From assembly GCF_003150675.1 (NCBI RefSeq), contig NZ_QGGB01000005.1, forward strand, positions 62,001 through 126,000: a stretch of DNA of 64,000 nucleotides. The letters are read 5' to 3'. The translations under genes were made by a program, and so were the position numbers. This document shows positions 35,325 to 44,683 of the stretch, one piece after another. This stretch comes from Rhodohalobacter mucosus. Lineage in GTDB: Bacteria > Bacteroidota > Rhodothermia > Balneolales > Balneolaceae. How positions within the stretch are numbered: position 1 is the stretch's first letter; each line of letters begins with the position of its first letter. The notes beneath the pieces were generated by a model, which was given only the letters and a program-made list of their open reading frames with translations, was not told where the DNA came from and searched no databases.

Positions 35325-35346
35325 CCTGCCTGCATCAGCGGGCAGG
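35325..35346 (+). terminator. Weak stem-loop after rplI
   Basis: CCTGCCTGC (35325-35333) pairs with GCGGGCAGG (35338-35346) around ATCA, with one G-T pair. The following sequence is only GTAAATTTT, so it is a weak terminator candidate or an mRNA 3'-end stabiliser. Confidence 0.3.
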
Positions 35347-35378
35347 GTAAATTTTACCTTATAGAATCGGCCGGTTAA

Positions 35379-37289
35379 ATGAAAAAGATTGGAATCATAA
35401 TGGGGATCGCCTTATCGGTGCTTTCCCCTTTTTTTGTATACGGGCAGCTTCTTGATCCGGTTGATTATACCGTGATATCTGTACCCGATACGGTACGCGC
35501 CGGAGATGTATTTGATGTTCGCGTCGGCGCAACCATAGAGGGCGACTGGCATCTCTACTCCGTGCTCAATGACCCCGATGCCGGACCCTTTCCCACGTCT
35601 TTCTCTTCTTTCTCTTCCGACATGGCCGTCGCCGGGTCGGTAACGGAATCTGAAGCCGAAATTGCATTTGACCCCAATTTTAATACCGAGCTCGGCTGGC
35701 ACTCAAAAAATGCCGAATTCACTATTCCTGTGGCCTTTCGTTCGGAGCTGCAGGGGCTGCAATCCATCTCCCTCGAAGTTCTCTACCAGGTATGTGACGA
35801 TGTATCCTGCCTTCCGCCAAAAACCAAGCAGATTGAAGCCGAGGTGGTTCTTGCAGGAGTATCCGATACGCCGCACACCGATTTCCCCGAACCGCAGATC
35901 GCGGAAGATGAGCAGTTTGAACTAACCAGCAGTTCCGGACTTCCTTCGGATGACCTGTGGGGTTATCTCTGGCTGGCCATTACAGCGGGCCTTGCAGCAC
36001 TTCTTACACCTTGCGTTTTTCCTCTTATACCTCTCACGGTATCCTACTTTTCAAATCAATCCGGAGAAAAAAAATCAACAGGCTGGGGGCAGGCGATAAT
36101 TTTTGGTATATCGATTGTGCTTATCTTCACGCTGCTCGGCGCTCTCCTTGCGCTGATTTTGGGTGTAAGCGGCGTGAGCCAGTTTGCGTCCAATCCCTGG
36201 GTCAACCTTGTTATAGGAATCATGTTTATTGTATTCGGAGTTAGCCTGCTCGGAATGTTTGAACTGAGGCTTCCCTATCAGCTCACAAACTGGCTTAACA
36301 AGAAGAGCAATGAGAGCGGAGGAGTAATGGGTACCCTTTTTATGGGATTCACAATCAGTGCCGTCTCATTTTCCTGCACGGCTCCATTTGTGGGCGCGAT
36401 TCTGGCCGCTACAGCAGGAGGGGAGTGGTTCTATCCGATCATCGGAATGCTGGGTTTCTCTACCGCGTTTGCAAGTCCTTTTGTGCTTTTTGCGATGTTT
36501 CCCGGCTACCTGGAATCCCTGCCGAAAAGCGGCGCATGGATGAACGTGGTGAAAGTAATTCTTGGGTTTGTAATTCTGGCTGCTGCCGTAAAATTTCTTG
36601 CCAACGCGGATATCGTATGGCAATGGGGAATCATTTCACGTCCGCTGGGCATCGCTGCCTGGATGACCTTTTTCTTTCTTGCAGGCCTCTACATACTGGG
36701 TGTATTTACGCTTCACGAAGACAAAAAGCCTGAGCATATTTCGACAGGCAGATTGCTCATTGCGATGCCGTTCATTCTGTTCACATTTTATCTGATTCCG
36801 GGGCTTCTGGGGGCTTCACTCGGAATCTGGGACGCATGGCTCCCCGCGCGGCAGGCTACCGATGTGAGCGTTGTAAATTCGATCAGCGTTACAGGCGGAG
36901 CAGAGGACTCGGAGAAGTGGTCGGATGATTATGCCGCATCAGCAGAACGGGCGGCCGCGGAGAACCGGCCCGTGTTTATCGATTTTACAGGCTACACATG
37001 CACCAACTGCCGGGCCATGGAGTCTACCGTATTTCCCCTTGAAAATGTTCAGCAACGCTTTTCACAAATGGAGCTGGTGAAACTTTATACCGACGGGGGA
37101 TCGGATGCACGTGAAAATCAGCAATTTCAGTTTGACCTCACCGGCACGGTTGCTTTGCCCACATATGCAATCGTAAACCCGGAATCCGGTGCGGTGCTCG
37201 ATCAGCTGATCGGCTACACCAAAGCAGAGAGCTTCGAGGAATTTCTGGACCGGGGCATTGAAAGGCACCGTGTATCCGCCTCCCGGTAG
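35379..37289 (+). CDS. DsbD-family thiol:disulfide interchange protein
   Basis: A 636-residue transmembrane thiol reductase with all three DsbD modules. A signal peptide is followed by the periplasmic alpha domain (about 25-165), with its cysteine pair in VCDDVSCLPPKT. The central eight-helix CcdA-like domain has the redox cysteines in LLTPCVFPLIPLT and SFSCTAPFVGA. The C-terminal thioredoxin domain (about 500-636) has the CxxC site in GYTCTNCRAME. DsbD carries electrons from cytoplasmic thioredoxin to periplasmic disulfide isomerases or cytochrome c maturation proteins. Every expected cysteine pair is present, so it should be functional. It is transcribed alone downstream of the ribosomal genes. 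Confidence 0.92.
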   Translation: MKKIGIIMGIALSVLSPFFVYGQLLDPVDYTVISVPDTVRAGDVFDVRVGATIEGDWHLYSVLNDPDAGPFPTSFSSFSSDMAVAGSVTESEAEIAFDPNFNTELGWHSKNAEFTIPVAFRSELQGLQSISLEVLYQVCDDVSCLPPKTKQIEAEVVLAGVSDTPHTDFPEPQIAEDEQFELTSSSGLPSDDLWGYLWLAITAGLAALLTPCVFPLIPLTVSYFSNQSGEKKSTGWGQAIIFGISIVLIFTLLGALLALILGVSGVSQFASNPWVNLVIGIMFIVFGVSLLGMFELRLPYQLTNWLNKKSNESGGVMGTLFMGFTISAVSFSCTAPFVGAILAATAGGEWFYPIIGMLGFSTAFASPFVLFAMFPGYLESLPKSGAWMNVVKVILGFVILAAAVKFLANADIVWQWGIISRPLGIAAWMTFFFLAGLYILGVFTLHEDKKPEHISTGRLLIAMPFILFTFYLIPGLLGASLGIWDAWLPARQATDVSVVNSISVTGGAEDSEKWSDDYAASAERAAAENRPVFIDFTGYTCTNCRAMESTVFPLENVQQRFSQMELVKLYTDGGSDARENQQFQFDLTGTVALPTYAIVNPESGAVLDQLIGYTKAESFEEFLDRGIERHRVSASR

Positions 37290-37610
37290 CGCAGTATCGG
37301 CAGAGGCCGAAAACGGATTATTCTTGACTCAATACCGGCATTCAGAGCTGATTCATCGTGCAGACCACGGAGTCATTTACATATTTTTTGAAAATCAGGC
37401 AGAATAATTCAAAATAATAACTATTTCGGTTTGGCAGTTAGGCTTTTCATCCAATATATTCCGAGACAGTTATTTTTAAACTGGCAGTGAAAGATTTTTG
37501 GAGTGCAAGAGGTTCAGGGCAGTTTGTTGTTTTGACATTTAGGCTCAAATGATCTATCATTTTGCTTCAATTTTTAGCTCAATAACCAAAACATAACGCG
37601 GAGTAATTGT
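37290..37610. other. Spacer upstream of the exbB operon
   Basis: This 321-bp stretch has no plausible ORF. Its right part is A/T rich and contains the promoter described separately. Nothing else was recognised. Confidence 0.45.
37532..37560 (+). promoter_or_regulatory. Promoter-like elements before exbB
   Basis: TTGACA (37532-37537), a 17-base spacer and TATCAT (37555-37560) fit a classical sigma-70 pattern. The next bases (TTTG) also give a loose Bacteroidota-type -7 box. The predicted start near 37567 leaves a leader of about 44 bases to the exbB ATG. Confidence 0.45.
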
Positions 37611-38321
37611 ATGACTTCATCCATAGCTCTCTTTTTTCTTCAAGCTGGGGCTGATGCTGGCTTTTTTAATGTAATCGTAGAAAAATTCAATGAAGGCGGT
37701 AACTTCATGTGGCCCGTATTGATCGCCCTTATACTTGGACTTGCGATCTTTCTCGAGCGTATCATCACACTCAACCTTGCCGACATTAACACACGAAAAT
37801 TTATTGTTGAAGTTCAGCAGGCACTGCAGGAGGGCGGCATACCCGCGGCTCAGGAACTATGTGCCAAAACACGCGGGCCGGTAGCTTCCGTATTTCAGGC
37901 AGGACTGATGCGTGCCGATGAGGGTATTGATGCAGCTGAAAAAGCCATTACCACGTATGGTTCCATAGAAATGAGTTTTCTTGAACGGGGCCTGGTATGG
38001 CTTTCATTGTTTATTTCCATTGCTCCGCTTCTCGGATTCCTTGGAACGGTGGTAGGTATGATCGAGGCTTTCGATGCCATTGAAGCCGCAGCCGATATAT
38101 CTCCAAGCCTTGTAGCCCGGGGTATTAAAATTGCGCTTCTCACCACTGCAGGCGGTCTCTTGGCCGGTATTATACTCCAGATCGGATACAATTACTGTGT
38201 ATCCAAAATTGACCGCTTAATTTCCGATATGGAAGAAGGCTCTATCACTCTTATTGATTCAATCGTACTTCTGAAAGAAGGCAAGCAAATTGTTCCGGAA
38301 CAAGGATCAGACGAGGTGTAA
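37611..38321 (+). CDS. exbB: MotA/TolQ/ExbB proton channel protein
   Basis: A 236-residue ExbB/TolQ-type protein with three membrane helices: one near residues 30-50 and two near 115-140 and 170-195. The hallmark ISIAPLLGFLGTVVGMIEAF lies in TM2. With ExbD partners it forms the proton channel whose energy is transferred by TonB to outer-membrane receptors. The operon also holds a small membrane gene and two exbD genes but no tonB. A TonB-dependent receptor is encoded about 8 kb downstream and is one plausible client. TolQ-type function cannot be excluded. Confidence 0.92.
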   Translation: MTSSIALFFLQAGADAGFFNVIVEKFNEGGNFMWPVLIALILGLAIFLERIITLNLADINTRKFIVEVQQALQEGGIPAAQELCAKTRGPVASVFQAGLMRADEGIDAAEKAITTYGSIEMSFLERGLVWLSLFISIAPLLGFLGTVVGMIEAFDAIEAAADISPSLVARGIKIALLTTAGGLLAGIILQIGYNYCVSKIDRLISDMEEGSITLIDSIVLLKEGKQIVPEQGSDEV

Positions 38322-38365
38322 ATCGAACTGACCGGAATTAACCCAAACCTTCAAATTCAGAAATT

Positions 38366-38635
38366 ATGATCGACAATTTAGCAATAGGCCTGACGTTGGC
38401 TCTGATTGGCATTGGCGTTCTCGGTATCCTCTTTTCAGGTGTCCGTAACGTGATCAACGGCAATTCAGAGTTTAAGAAAGTAAGCATCATGCTGATTCCG
38501 GTGGCAATATTCGGAATTTCTTTTGCCGTTCTGGGTTCAGTAGCTCAGGCAGGAGTGGCTACCATGATCTTTATGATCGGTGCCATGATACTGGGTATCC
38601 TGATTACAGGAACACGCGGAACATTTAAGTTATAA
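38366..38635 (+). CDS. Small three-helix membrane protein between exbB and exbD
   Basis: An 89-residue protein made almost entirely of three hydrophobic segments (about 4-25, 42-60 and 65-83) joined by short charged loops (GVRNVINGNSEFKK). I do not recognise a named family. It is 44 bp after exbB and 3 bp before the first exbD, so it belongs to the energiser operon. An accessory subunit of the ExbB-ExbD complex is an inference from context. Confidence 0.72.
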   Translation: MIDNLAIGLTLALIGIGVLGILFSGVRNVINGNSEFKKVSIMLIPVAIFGISFAVLGSVAQAGVATMIFMIGAMILGILITGTRGTFKL

Positions 38636-38638
38636 TGT

Positions 38639-39184
38639 ATGCTTAAGAAAAAAGGAAAAAGAGAAAGCGGGGAAATTGACGGATCGTCACTTGCTGATAT
38701 CGCGTTTTTGCTCCTCATTTTCTTCCTCGTTGTAACCACGATTGACGTTGATACCGGAATTGGGCTGGTACTGCCTCCGATACCGGATGAAACCACACCG
38801 CCGCCGCCGGTCAGGGAGAGAAATCTCCTCAATATTCTGGTGAATGCACAGGGTATGGTACTCATGGATGAAGAACCCACAAGCATTAATGCAGTGCGGG
38901 AAAAAATAAAAACATTCGTGGATAATAACGGTGAAGACCCGGAGCTGTCGGTATCACCTGATGATGCGATTGTTTCCATCAAAACAGACCGCAGAACTCC
39001 GTACAACGTCTACATAGATATGCTGGATGAAGTGATGGCGGCGTACGACGAACTGCGTAATGAAGCTTCGATGGAGCGTTTCGGGGTTCCGTTTTCGGCT
39101 CTGGAGCGTCAAAGTGTAGAACGCGAGGAGATAACCGAGATGTATCCGAAGAAAATATCAATCGCTGAACCGGACGAGGGGTAA
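38639..39184 (+). CDS. exbD: Biopolymer transport protein ExbD, first copy
   Basis: A 181-residue ExbD/TolR-type protein. A short cytoplasmic basic tail precedes the single membrane helix, which contains the essential aspartate D20 in LADIAFLLLIFFLVVTT. The periplasmic part (45-181) has the ExbD fold and a proline-rich stretch (PPIPDETTPPPPVR) just after the helix. It is longer than usual (about 140) because of the tail after about residue 125. It starts 3 bp after the small membrane gene. Confidence 0.9.
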   Translation: MLKKKGKRESGEIDGSSLADIAFLLLIFFLVVTTIDVDTGIGLVLPPIPDETTPPPPVRERNLLNILVNAQGMVLMDEEPTSINAVREKIKTFVDNNGEDPELSVSPDDAIVSIKTDRRTPYNVYIDMLDEVMAAYDELRNEASMERFGVPFSALERQSVEREEITEMYPKKISIAEPDEG

Positions 39185-39190
39185 TCGACT

Positions 39191-39637
39191 ATGGCGCATT
39201 TTAAAAAGAAACAAGCCGGAACAAGTCAGAACGTTCCAACATCAGCTATGCCTGATGTGGTATTTATGCTTCTGATCTTCTTTATGGTAACCACAGTGCT
39301 TCGTGAAGTAGAACTTCAGGTTCAGATCGAATACGCAGAAGCGGAAACGATCGAGAAGATTGAGGAGAAACGTCTCGTCAGCTATATCTACATCGGGCCT
39401 GAACGGCTGGGTGGAAATCAGGTTGGTGAAACACGCGTGCAGATCGATGACGTGCTGATCGAAGAGATGGGTGAAATCAGAAACATCATGTATGACAAAC
39501 TGATGGAAGAGCCCAGGCTCATTGTATCGCTTCGCGTGGATCAGGATTCCGAATTTGGTATCGTAACCGATGTTCAGCAGGAGCTCAGGCATGCCGGAAC
39601 GCTGCGAATCAACTACTCCACCAGAAGGGAAATCTGA
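39191..39637 (+). CDS. exbD: Biopolymer transport protein ExbD, second copy
   Basis: A 148-residue ExbD paralogue. The essential membrane aspartate is D22 in AMPDVVFMLLIFFMVTT. The periplasmic domain is shorter than in the first copy and diverges strongly from it. Two distinct ExbD proteins next to one ExbB are common in Bacteroidota, where ExbD heterodimers may form. It begins 6 bp after the first copy and is followed by a strong terminator. Confidence 0.9.
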   Translation: MAHFKKKQAGTSQNVPTSAMPDVVFMLLIFFMVTTVLREVELQVQIEYAEAETIEKIEEKRLVSYIYIGPERLGGNQVGETRVQIDDVLIEEMGEIRNIMYDKLMEEPRLIVSLRVDQDSEFGIVTDVQQELRHAGTLRINYSTRREI

Positions 39638-39687
39638 TCGATAACGTTTCTGATCCCTTTCCAATAACACCATTCGTTTAATTAATC

Positions 39688-39734
39688 AAAGGCATCTGTC
39701 CCCATCACGCGGGACAAATGCCTTTTTTGTTTTT
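39688..39734 (+). terminator. Strong intrinsic terminator ending the exb operon
   Basis: AAAGGCATCTGTCCC (39688-39702) pairs with GGGACAAATGCCTTT (39711-39725) with a single mismatch around an 8-base loop. A T-rich run to 39734 follows. The T-run ends immediately before the ATG of thiL at 39735. Confidence 0.85.
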
Positions 39735-40763
39735 ATGGCAGAAGATACTTTTCAACAAATTCATGAAATCGGTTTTAAAAGACTGATTGATAAATTTAAA
39801 ACCCATACCGGTACAGAGCACCCGGCAGTGAGGAGAGGTATCGGCGATGACGCTTCGGTAATCGTACATGAGGAGGCATCAGCAATCTGTACCACCACCG
39901 AGGTTTTTTTGGAAGGAGTGCATTTCGACCTCACGTACACTCCTTTTAACTACCTGGGATATAAGATTGTGACGGCTGCCGTGAGTGATATTCTGGCTAT
40001 GAATGCACTGCCAGAACAGGTTTTAATCGGGCTTGCCATACCCAACAAATACTCCGTTCAGATGATGGAGGACCTGTACAGGGGTGTGGATGCAGCCTGC
40101 AGGGACTATGGAATTCAGCTCACCGGCGGTGACACAACGGCGTCCCATCAGCTGCTTTCTGTATCCGTAACCGCAACGGGTGCAGCTCCTGCTGATAAGC
40201 TGATATACAGAGATGGTGCTCAATTGGGGGATATTGTCTGTGTTACCGGTGATCTTGGTAGTGCACTTGCGGGTTTGAGGGTCTTGATGCGTGAAAAAAA
40301 AGCATGGCAGGAGAGCCGTTCGGAATCCCAGTTTCAGCCCGATCTACATGAGTATGAATTTGCCGTACAAAAACAGCTTGTTCCGAAAGCGAGGAAAGAT
40401 CTGATTGAATCGATTGCAGAGAGCGACATCAGGCCTACTTCACTGATAGACGTTACACAGGGACTCATATCCGAACTTGGCAGCGTTGCAAAAAGCTCCG
40501 GCCTTGGAATGGAAGTTTATTCACCGGCAGTTCCCATAGCCCTTGAAACGCGCAGGATTGCCGATGAAATGAATGAAGATGTAGATAAGTACGCGTTTTA
40601 TGGCGGAGAAGACTTTGAAATGGTGTTTACCATACCTGAAGAGTCGGTTGAAAAATTTAAATCAGATTTTGATGACTTTGTCGTTATAGGCAGGATGACG
40701 GAAAAAGAAAAGCAGCTGACCATCAATACAGGCGAGGATAAGAGTTACCAGCTGGAATTGTAA
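39735..40763 (+). CDS. thiL: Thiamine-monophosphate kinase
   Basis: A 342-residue ThiL, which phosphorylates thiamine monophosphate to the active cofactor thiamine diphosphate using ATP. The metal and ATP motifs are present: GIGDDASVIV near residue 38, CTTTEVFLEGVHFD, QLTGGDTTAS, and VCVTGDLGSALAGL. The homology begins at about residue 8, so the start at 39735 is sound, yet it directly abuts the T-run of the exb terminator. The mRNA would then need read-through or be leaderless. Its product is needed by the ThDP-dependent 2-oxoglutarate dehydrogenase at 50.9-54.6 kb. Confidence 0.95.
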   Translation: MAEDTFQQIHEIGFKRLIDKFKTHTGTEHPAVRRGIGDDASVIVHEEASAICTTTEVFLEGVHFDLTYTPFNYLGYKIVTAAVSDILAMNALPEQVLIGLAIPNKYSVQMMEDLYRGVDAACRDYGIQLTGGDTTASHQLLSVSVTATGAAPADKLIYRDGAQLGDIVCVTGDLGSALAGLRVLMREKKAWQESRSESQFQPDLHEYEFAVQKQLVPKARKDLIESIAESDIRPTSLIDVTQGLISELGSVAKSSGLGMEVYSPAVPIALETRRIADEMNEDVDKYAFYGGEDFEMVFTIPEESVEKFKSDFDDFVVIGRMTEKEKQLTINTGEDKSYQLEL

Positions 40764-40832
40764 AGGTTGAAAAAAGGATCATCGTACCCCTGAAATCAGG
40801 ATTGATTGTCCTGAAAATTTCGTTAATCTGAC

Positions 40833-40848
40833 CTGTGCCAACGCACAG
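40833..40848. promoter_or_regulatory. 6-bp inverted repeat upstream of ftsH
   Basis: CTGTGC (40833-40838) and GCACAG (40843-40848) are perfect reverse complements with a CAAC loop. They lie about 50 bp before the ftsH start and just upstream of a TATATTTA sequence that could be the -7 element. An operator role is speculative. Confidence 0.25.
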
Positions 40849-40899
40849 TTACCCAAAAAGAGTTATATTTAAGGCTCGTCTGTGATCAAAAATATTTAA

Positions 40900-42981
40900 A
40901 TGGCAAAAAAACAGAACCCAATTAAGAAAAACAGCTCTCAGAAGAATAGTGAGCGAAAGGCCCCCAAATTTCCTATTTGGATCTACATCGTTCTATTTCT
41001 CGTCCTCATTGCGTTTAACTTTTACTTCGTGCCCGGAGAGAGCTCCGAACGAATCAAGTACAGCGAGTTCCTGGATTATGTACAAAACGGCTACGTGGAA
41101 GAGGTAGTGATTGTAAATAATACAAGAATAGAGGGGCAATTCTCTGACAAAGCAATTGAAGACGGTATTATTGAGCCGCCACAGCCATCAGAAAACCGCT
41201 GGGAGCGTACCGAAGGCGACACCAGCCGCTTTACCACCACCATGCTTGAAGGTGATGAAATACGTGCACTTTTTGACCAAAACGAAGTGGTGTACGATGT
41301 TCGGATTGAGGAAGACTGGTTCAGCGGCATCCTTATCTGGCTGATACCGATTGCGCTTATCATTGCATTCTGGGTTTTCATATTCAGACGAATGAACCCC
41401 GGCCAGCAGGTGCTCAACATTGGAAAAAACAAAGCATCGCTATACGATAAACAAACCGAGAGTAAAGTTTCTTTCAAGGACGTGGCAGGCCTTCAGGAAG
41501 CCAAAGCGGAAGTGGAAGAGGTTGTAGAGTTCCTCAGCAATCCCAAAAAGTTTACCAACCTGGGCGGTAACCTTCCGAAAGGCGTGCTCCTTGTCGGGCC
41601 TCCGGGTACGGGTAAAACCCTTCTTGCCAAAGCTACGGCAGGTGAGGCGGATGTACCGTTCTTTTCACTCAGCGGTTCCGACTTCGTAGAGATGTTTGTA
41701 GGTGTGGGCGCTGCGCGTGTACGCGACTTGTTCAAACAGGCCAAAGAGAAAGCGCCGTGTATTATTTTTATTGATGAGATTGACTCCATAGGCCGTACGC
41801 GTGGACGCGGAATGCAGATGAGTTCCAATGATGAGCGTGAAAATACCCTGAATCAGCTTCTGAGCGAGATGGACGGATTTAACTCGGATAAGGGCGTGAT
41901 CATCATGGCCGCCACCAACCGTCCGGATATTCTCGATTCAGCTCTGCTCAGGCCCGGCCGCTTCGATCGCCAGATCCTAATCGACAAACCCGATCTTCAC
42001 GGCAGAATCAAGGTGCTGCAGGTGCATTCGAAAAAGCTTAAGCTTGCCAAAGATATTGACCTGAAGGTGCTTGCATCACAAACACCCGGTTTTGCGGGGG
42101 CGGAACTTGCCAACCTGTGTAATGAGGCGGCATTGCTGGCGGCACGCAGGAACAAGGAGGCTGTCGAAATGATCGACTTCCAGGATGCCATCGAACGGGT
42201 TGTTGCCGGTCTGGAGAAGAAAAACAAGCTGATCAATTCGAATGAGAGAAAAATTGTAGCCTATCACGAGTCGGGACATGCAATTGTAGGCTGGTACCTG
42301 GAGTACACCGACCCGGTTCTCAAGGTCAGCATTGTACCCAGGGGCTTTGCAGCGCTAGGGTATACCCTTCAGACCCCTCTCGAAGATCGTTTTCTGATGA
42401 CTACAGAGGAGCTGGATGATAAAATTTGTGCCCTTCTGGGCGGGCGCGTTGCCGAAGAAATTGTTTTTGGGAAAATTTCCACCGGTGCACAAAATGACCT
42501 TGAGCGTATTACCAATATGGCATTCGCCATGGTGGCCGAATACGGAATGAGCAGCGAACTTGGATACCTGTCGCTGAAAGACTCCAGCAGCCCCGAGAAC
42601 AGCTACGGATTCAACAAAAAATACTCGGAGCATACGGCACAGCAGATTGACGAAGCTGTCCGGGGAATAATTCAGCGGAATTATAAGCGTACGGTAGAGC
42701 TTCTGGAAAAGCACCGTGACAAACTGGAACAAATGGCGGAAACGCTTCTGGAGAAAGAAGTGCTGAACCATGTGGATCTGAGGGAAATGCTGGGTGACCG
42801 GCCAAGCGGAAATTATCCTGAAGGAATATTTGAGACTGAGCAGGATGGCGATGAGGCCGGCGAAGAGGAAAACAAAGAGAACGATCAGGCTGTACCCAAA
42901 AACGGTACCTCAAATGGCAAAACAGGTGAAACGGATAAAAAACAGGCCTCTCAAGAGATTAGCGACGATAAAGACGGATAG
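40900..42981 (+). CDS. ftsH: ATP-dependent membrane zinc metalloprotease FtsH
   Basis: A 693-residue FtsH. The N-terminal cytoplasmic stretch is basic. Two membrane helices (about 25-43 and 145-165) enclose a periplasmic domain. The AAA+ module has Walker A GPPGTGKT, Walker [12 protein letters not shown], and the second region of homology [16 protein letters not shown]. The peptidase site is HESGH near residue 457. The C-terminus is a long acidic, low-complexity tail. FtsH degrades membrane and regulatory proteins as a hexamer. The gene is monocistronic with about 136 bp upstream. Confidence 0.97.
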   Translation: MAKKQNPIKKNSSQKNSERKAPKFPIWIYIVLFLVLIAFNFYFVPGESSERIKYSEFLDYVQNGYVEEVVIVNNTRIEGQFSDKAIEDGIIEPPQPSENRWERTEGDTSRFTTTMLEGDEIRALFDQNEVVYDVRIEEDWFSGILIWLIPIALIIAFWVFIFRRMNPGQQVLNIGKNKASLYDKQTESKVSFKDVAGLQEAKAEVEEVVEFLSNPKKFTNLGGNLPKGVLLVGPPGTGKTLLAKATAGEADVPFFSLSGSDFVEMFVGVGAARVRDLFKQAKEKAPCIIFIDEIDSIGRTRGRGMQMSSNDERENTLNQLLSEMDGFNSDKGVIIMAATNRPDILDSALLRPGRFDRQILIDKPDLHGRIKVLQVHSKKLKLAKDIDLKVLASQTPGFAGAELANLCNEAALLAARRNKEAVEMIDFQDAIERVVAGLEKKNKLINSNERKIVAYHESGHAIVGWYLEYTDPVLKVSIVPRGFAALGYTLQTPLEDRFLMTTEELDDKICALLGGRVAEEIVFGKISTGAQNDLERITNMAFAMVAEYGMSSELGYLSLKDSSSPENSYGFNKKYSEHTAQQIDEAVRGIIQRNYKRTVELLEKHRDKLEQMAETLLEKEVLNHVDLREMLGDRPSGNYPEGIFETEQDGDEAGEEENKENDQAVPKNGTSNGKTGETDKKQASQEISDDKDG

Positions 42982-43107
42982 AAAAGAAAGGGAAACATCA
43001 AATCTTATCAATTTCGTCATATTGAAATAATATTTTCTAAATAGTAGATTAAAGTTTGAGAGTGGACTATAATGAATCCAGACTCACAAACTTCTTAATA
43101 CTGTCAC

Positions 43108-44355
43108 ATGAACCTGTCATACTATTTCAAGGGTATTCTGATGTCAGTTCTCCTGCTTGGATTTGTTTCTGCTTGTGGTGACGATAATCCAGCTTCAACA
43201 GAAGTCAATTCTCCTGATGTTACCGTGTTTAACATTACAGAGAATATCTCAAGCGACACGACCTGGGAAACCGGAAATACCTATATTCTGGGTGGCCGTA
43301 TTACAGTACTGGCAGGGGCGACATTAACGATTGAGCCCGGCGTAGTTGTCAAAGGTGAGACTGGTTCAGGATCAAATGCGACTGCACTTCTTGTAGCCAG
43401 AGGCGGGACACTGAATGCAAATGGACAAACAAACTTACCGATTGTTCTTACATCAATTAGTGATGATATTACGCCTGAACAATTGGCAGGGGGCGATTTA
43501 GCCAGTCCTAACCTTGGACCGAACATATCCGGACTCTGGGGTGGTTTAATTGTGCTTGGTAATGCCCCGATATCAGCTACTAATGAAAGCGGCGACGTTA
43601 CCGAAACACAGATTGAAGGCATTCCGACATCAGATTCAAATGGATTATACGGTGGTAACGATCCAGGCGACAGCTCAGGTTCTATCAGGTATATCTCCAT
43701 CCGACATGGTGGTGCCAATATTGGCGAAGGAAATGAGATTAATGGTCTTACTCTGGGTGGCGTGGGTTCTGGTACGACCATTCAAAATGTGGAAATTGTT
43801 GCCAATCAGGATGATGGTATTGAGTTGTTCGGCGGTACGGTTAACGTAACTAACGTCCTTGTCTGGAACGCAGGTGATGATGCGATTGATACCGATCAGG
43901 CATTCTCAGGCACGATCGATAATATTCTGATTGTCGGCCCTAAGGGATCAGCCTTTGAATTGGATGGACCGGAAGGAAATTTTACCAGTACGGGGCACAC
44001 GATTCAAAACGCAACTACATATCTGCAGGGTAATGGTTCTGAACTCATGATAGATGTGGATGCCAATACGGACGTATTCATGAATAATCTGCTTTTTACT
44101 GGCCTTGATGAAGGTGGCGGAATCTCTTCAGATTATATTGATTATGCCAATAATCCGAATGGCTATGCAATTACGGACATCGAAGTTATACTCCCACCTG
44201 GAACTTCAATTGGAACTTTCTTTCCTACAGAGCTGGCATCGGAAGTTACATCTGTTGCTAATCTCGGTTCTGCAACCGTTGGAGCTAATGTTAACGCTTT
44301 TATATGGACTTGGGCCAGGCAGGATAATCCACAAGGATCCATCGGTCTCGAATAA
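43108..44355 (+). CDS. Parallel-beta-helix-like lipoprotein, first of a tandem pair
   Basis: A 415-residue surface or periplasmic lipoprotein with a lipobox ending S-A-C at about residue 23, then the acidic spacer GDDNPAS. The body repeats short beta-strand turns such as NTYILGGRITVLAGATLTIE, GLWGGLIVLGNAPISA and GANIGEGNEINGLTLGGVGSG, typical of a right-handed beta-helix. Related Bacteroidota proteins are often labelled 'multidrug transporter' or 'T9SS target', neither supported here, and no T9SS sorting domain is visible. It is paralogous to the gene at 44684 and lacks that gene's extra Ig-like domain. Binding of a substrate for the adjacent TonB-dependent receptor is inferred from position. 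Confidence 0.82.
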   Translation: MNLSYYFKGILMSVLLLGFVSACGDDNPASTEVNSPDVTVFNITENISSDTTWETGNTYILGGRITVLAGATLTIEPGVVVKGETGSGSNATALLVARGGTLNANGQTNLPIVLTSISDDITPEQLAGGDLASPNLGPNISGLWGGLIVLGNAPISATNESGDVTETQIEGIPTSDSNGLYGGNDPGDSSGSIRYISIRHGGANIGEGNEINGLTLGGVGSGTTIQNVEIVANQDDGIELFGGTVNVTNVLVWNAGDDAIDTDQAFSGTIDNILIVGPKGSAFELDGPEGNFTSTGHTIQNATTYLQGNGSELMIDVDANTDVFMNNLLFTGLDEGGGISSDYIDYANNPNGYAITDIEVILPPGTSIGTFFPTELASEVTSVANLGSATVGANVNAFIWTWARQDNPQGSIGLE

Positions 44356-44398
44356 TCAATCTTCTCTCCTAATTCATATCTGCATTCGGTTTAAATCG

Positions 44399-44607
44399 AA
44401 AGCAGGTACTTCTACCTGTTAATAGTATCCTTTATTTATTAAACTATGCGAGAAATAATGAAAACAATATCAGCCTTTTTATCAATAGCCATTGGTATCT
44501 AATTGGTTAATGCAAGGCCATCAGCCTCCCAGGAGGTTTCTGACGATTACCCCCACAGAATAGCAAGGGGAACAGCAATTCTTAGCAATTTCGTAACATT
44601 GGAGTAA
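44399..44607 (+). pseudogene. Likely decayed start of a TonB-dependent receptor gene
   Basis: Bases 44396-44429 resemble the segment just upstream of the receptor gene (46245-46278), about 28 of 34 identical by eye. An ATG at 44446 follows at the equivalent place. The frame reads a signal-peptide-like MKTISAFLSIAIGI, a TAA at 44500, then LVNARPSASQEVSDDYPHRI, then A-R-G-T-A-I-L-S, ending at TAA 44605-44607. This parallels the receptor start (signal peptide, L-A-Q-E-N-V, then I-R-G-T-V-L-D). The rest of the gene is missing. The alignment is short and made by eye. Confidence 0.45.
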
Positions 44608-44683
44608 CCTGTTCATAATGGTGTAATGTTAGTTTTAGATCGGGTAAAAACTAATCCTAATCTAAACTCATTCAAACCATCAT

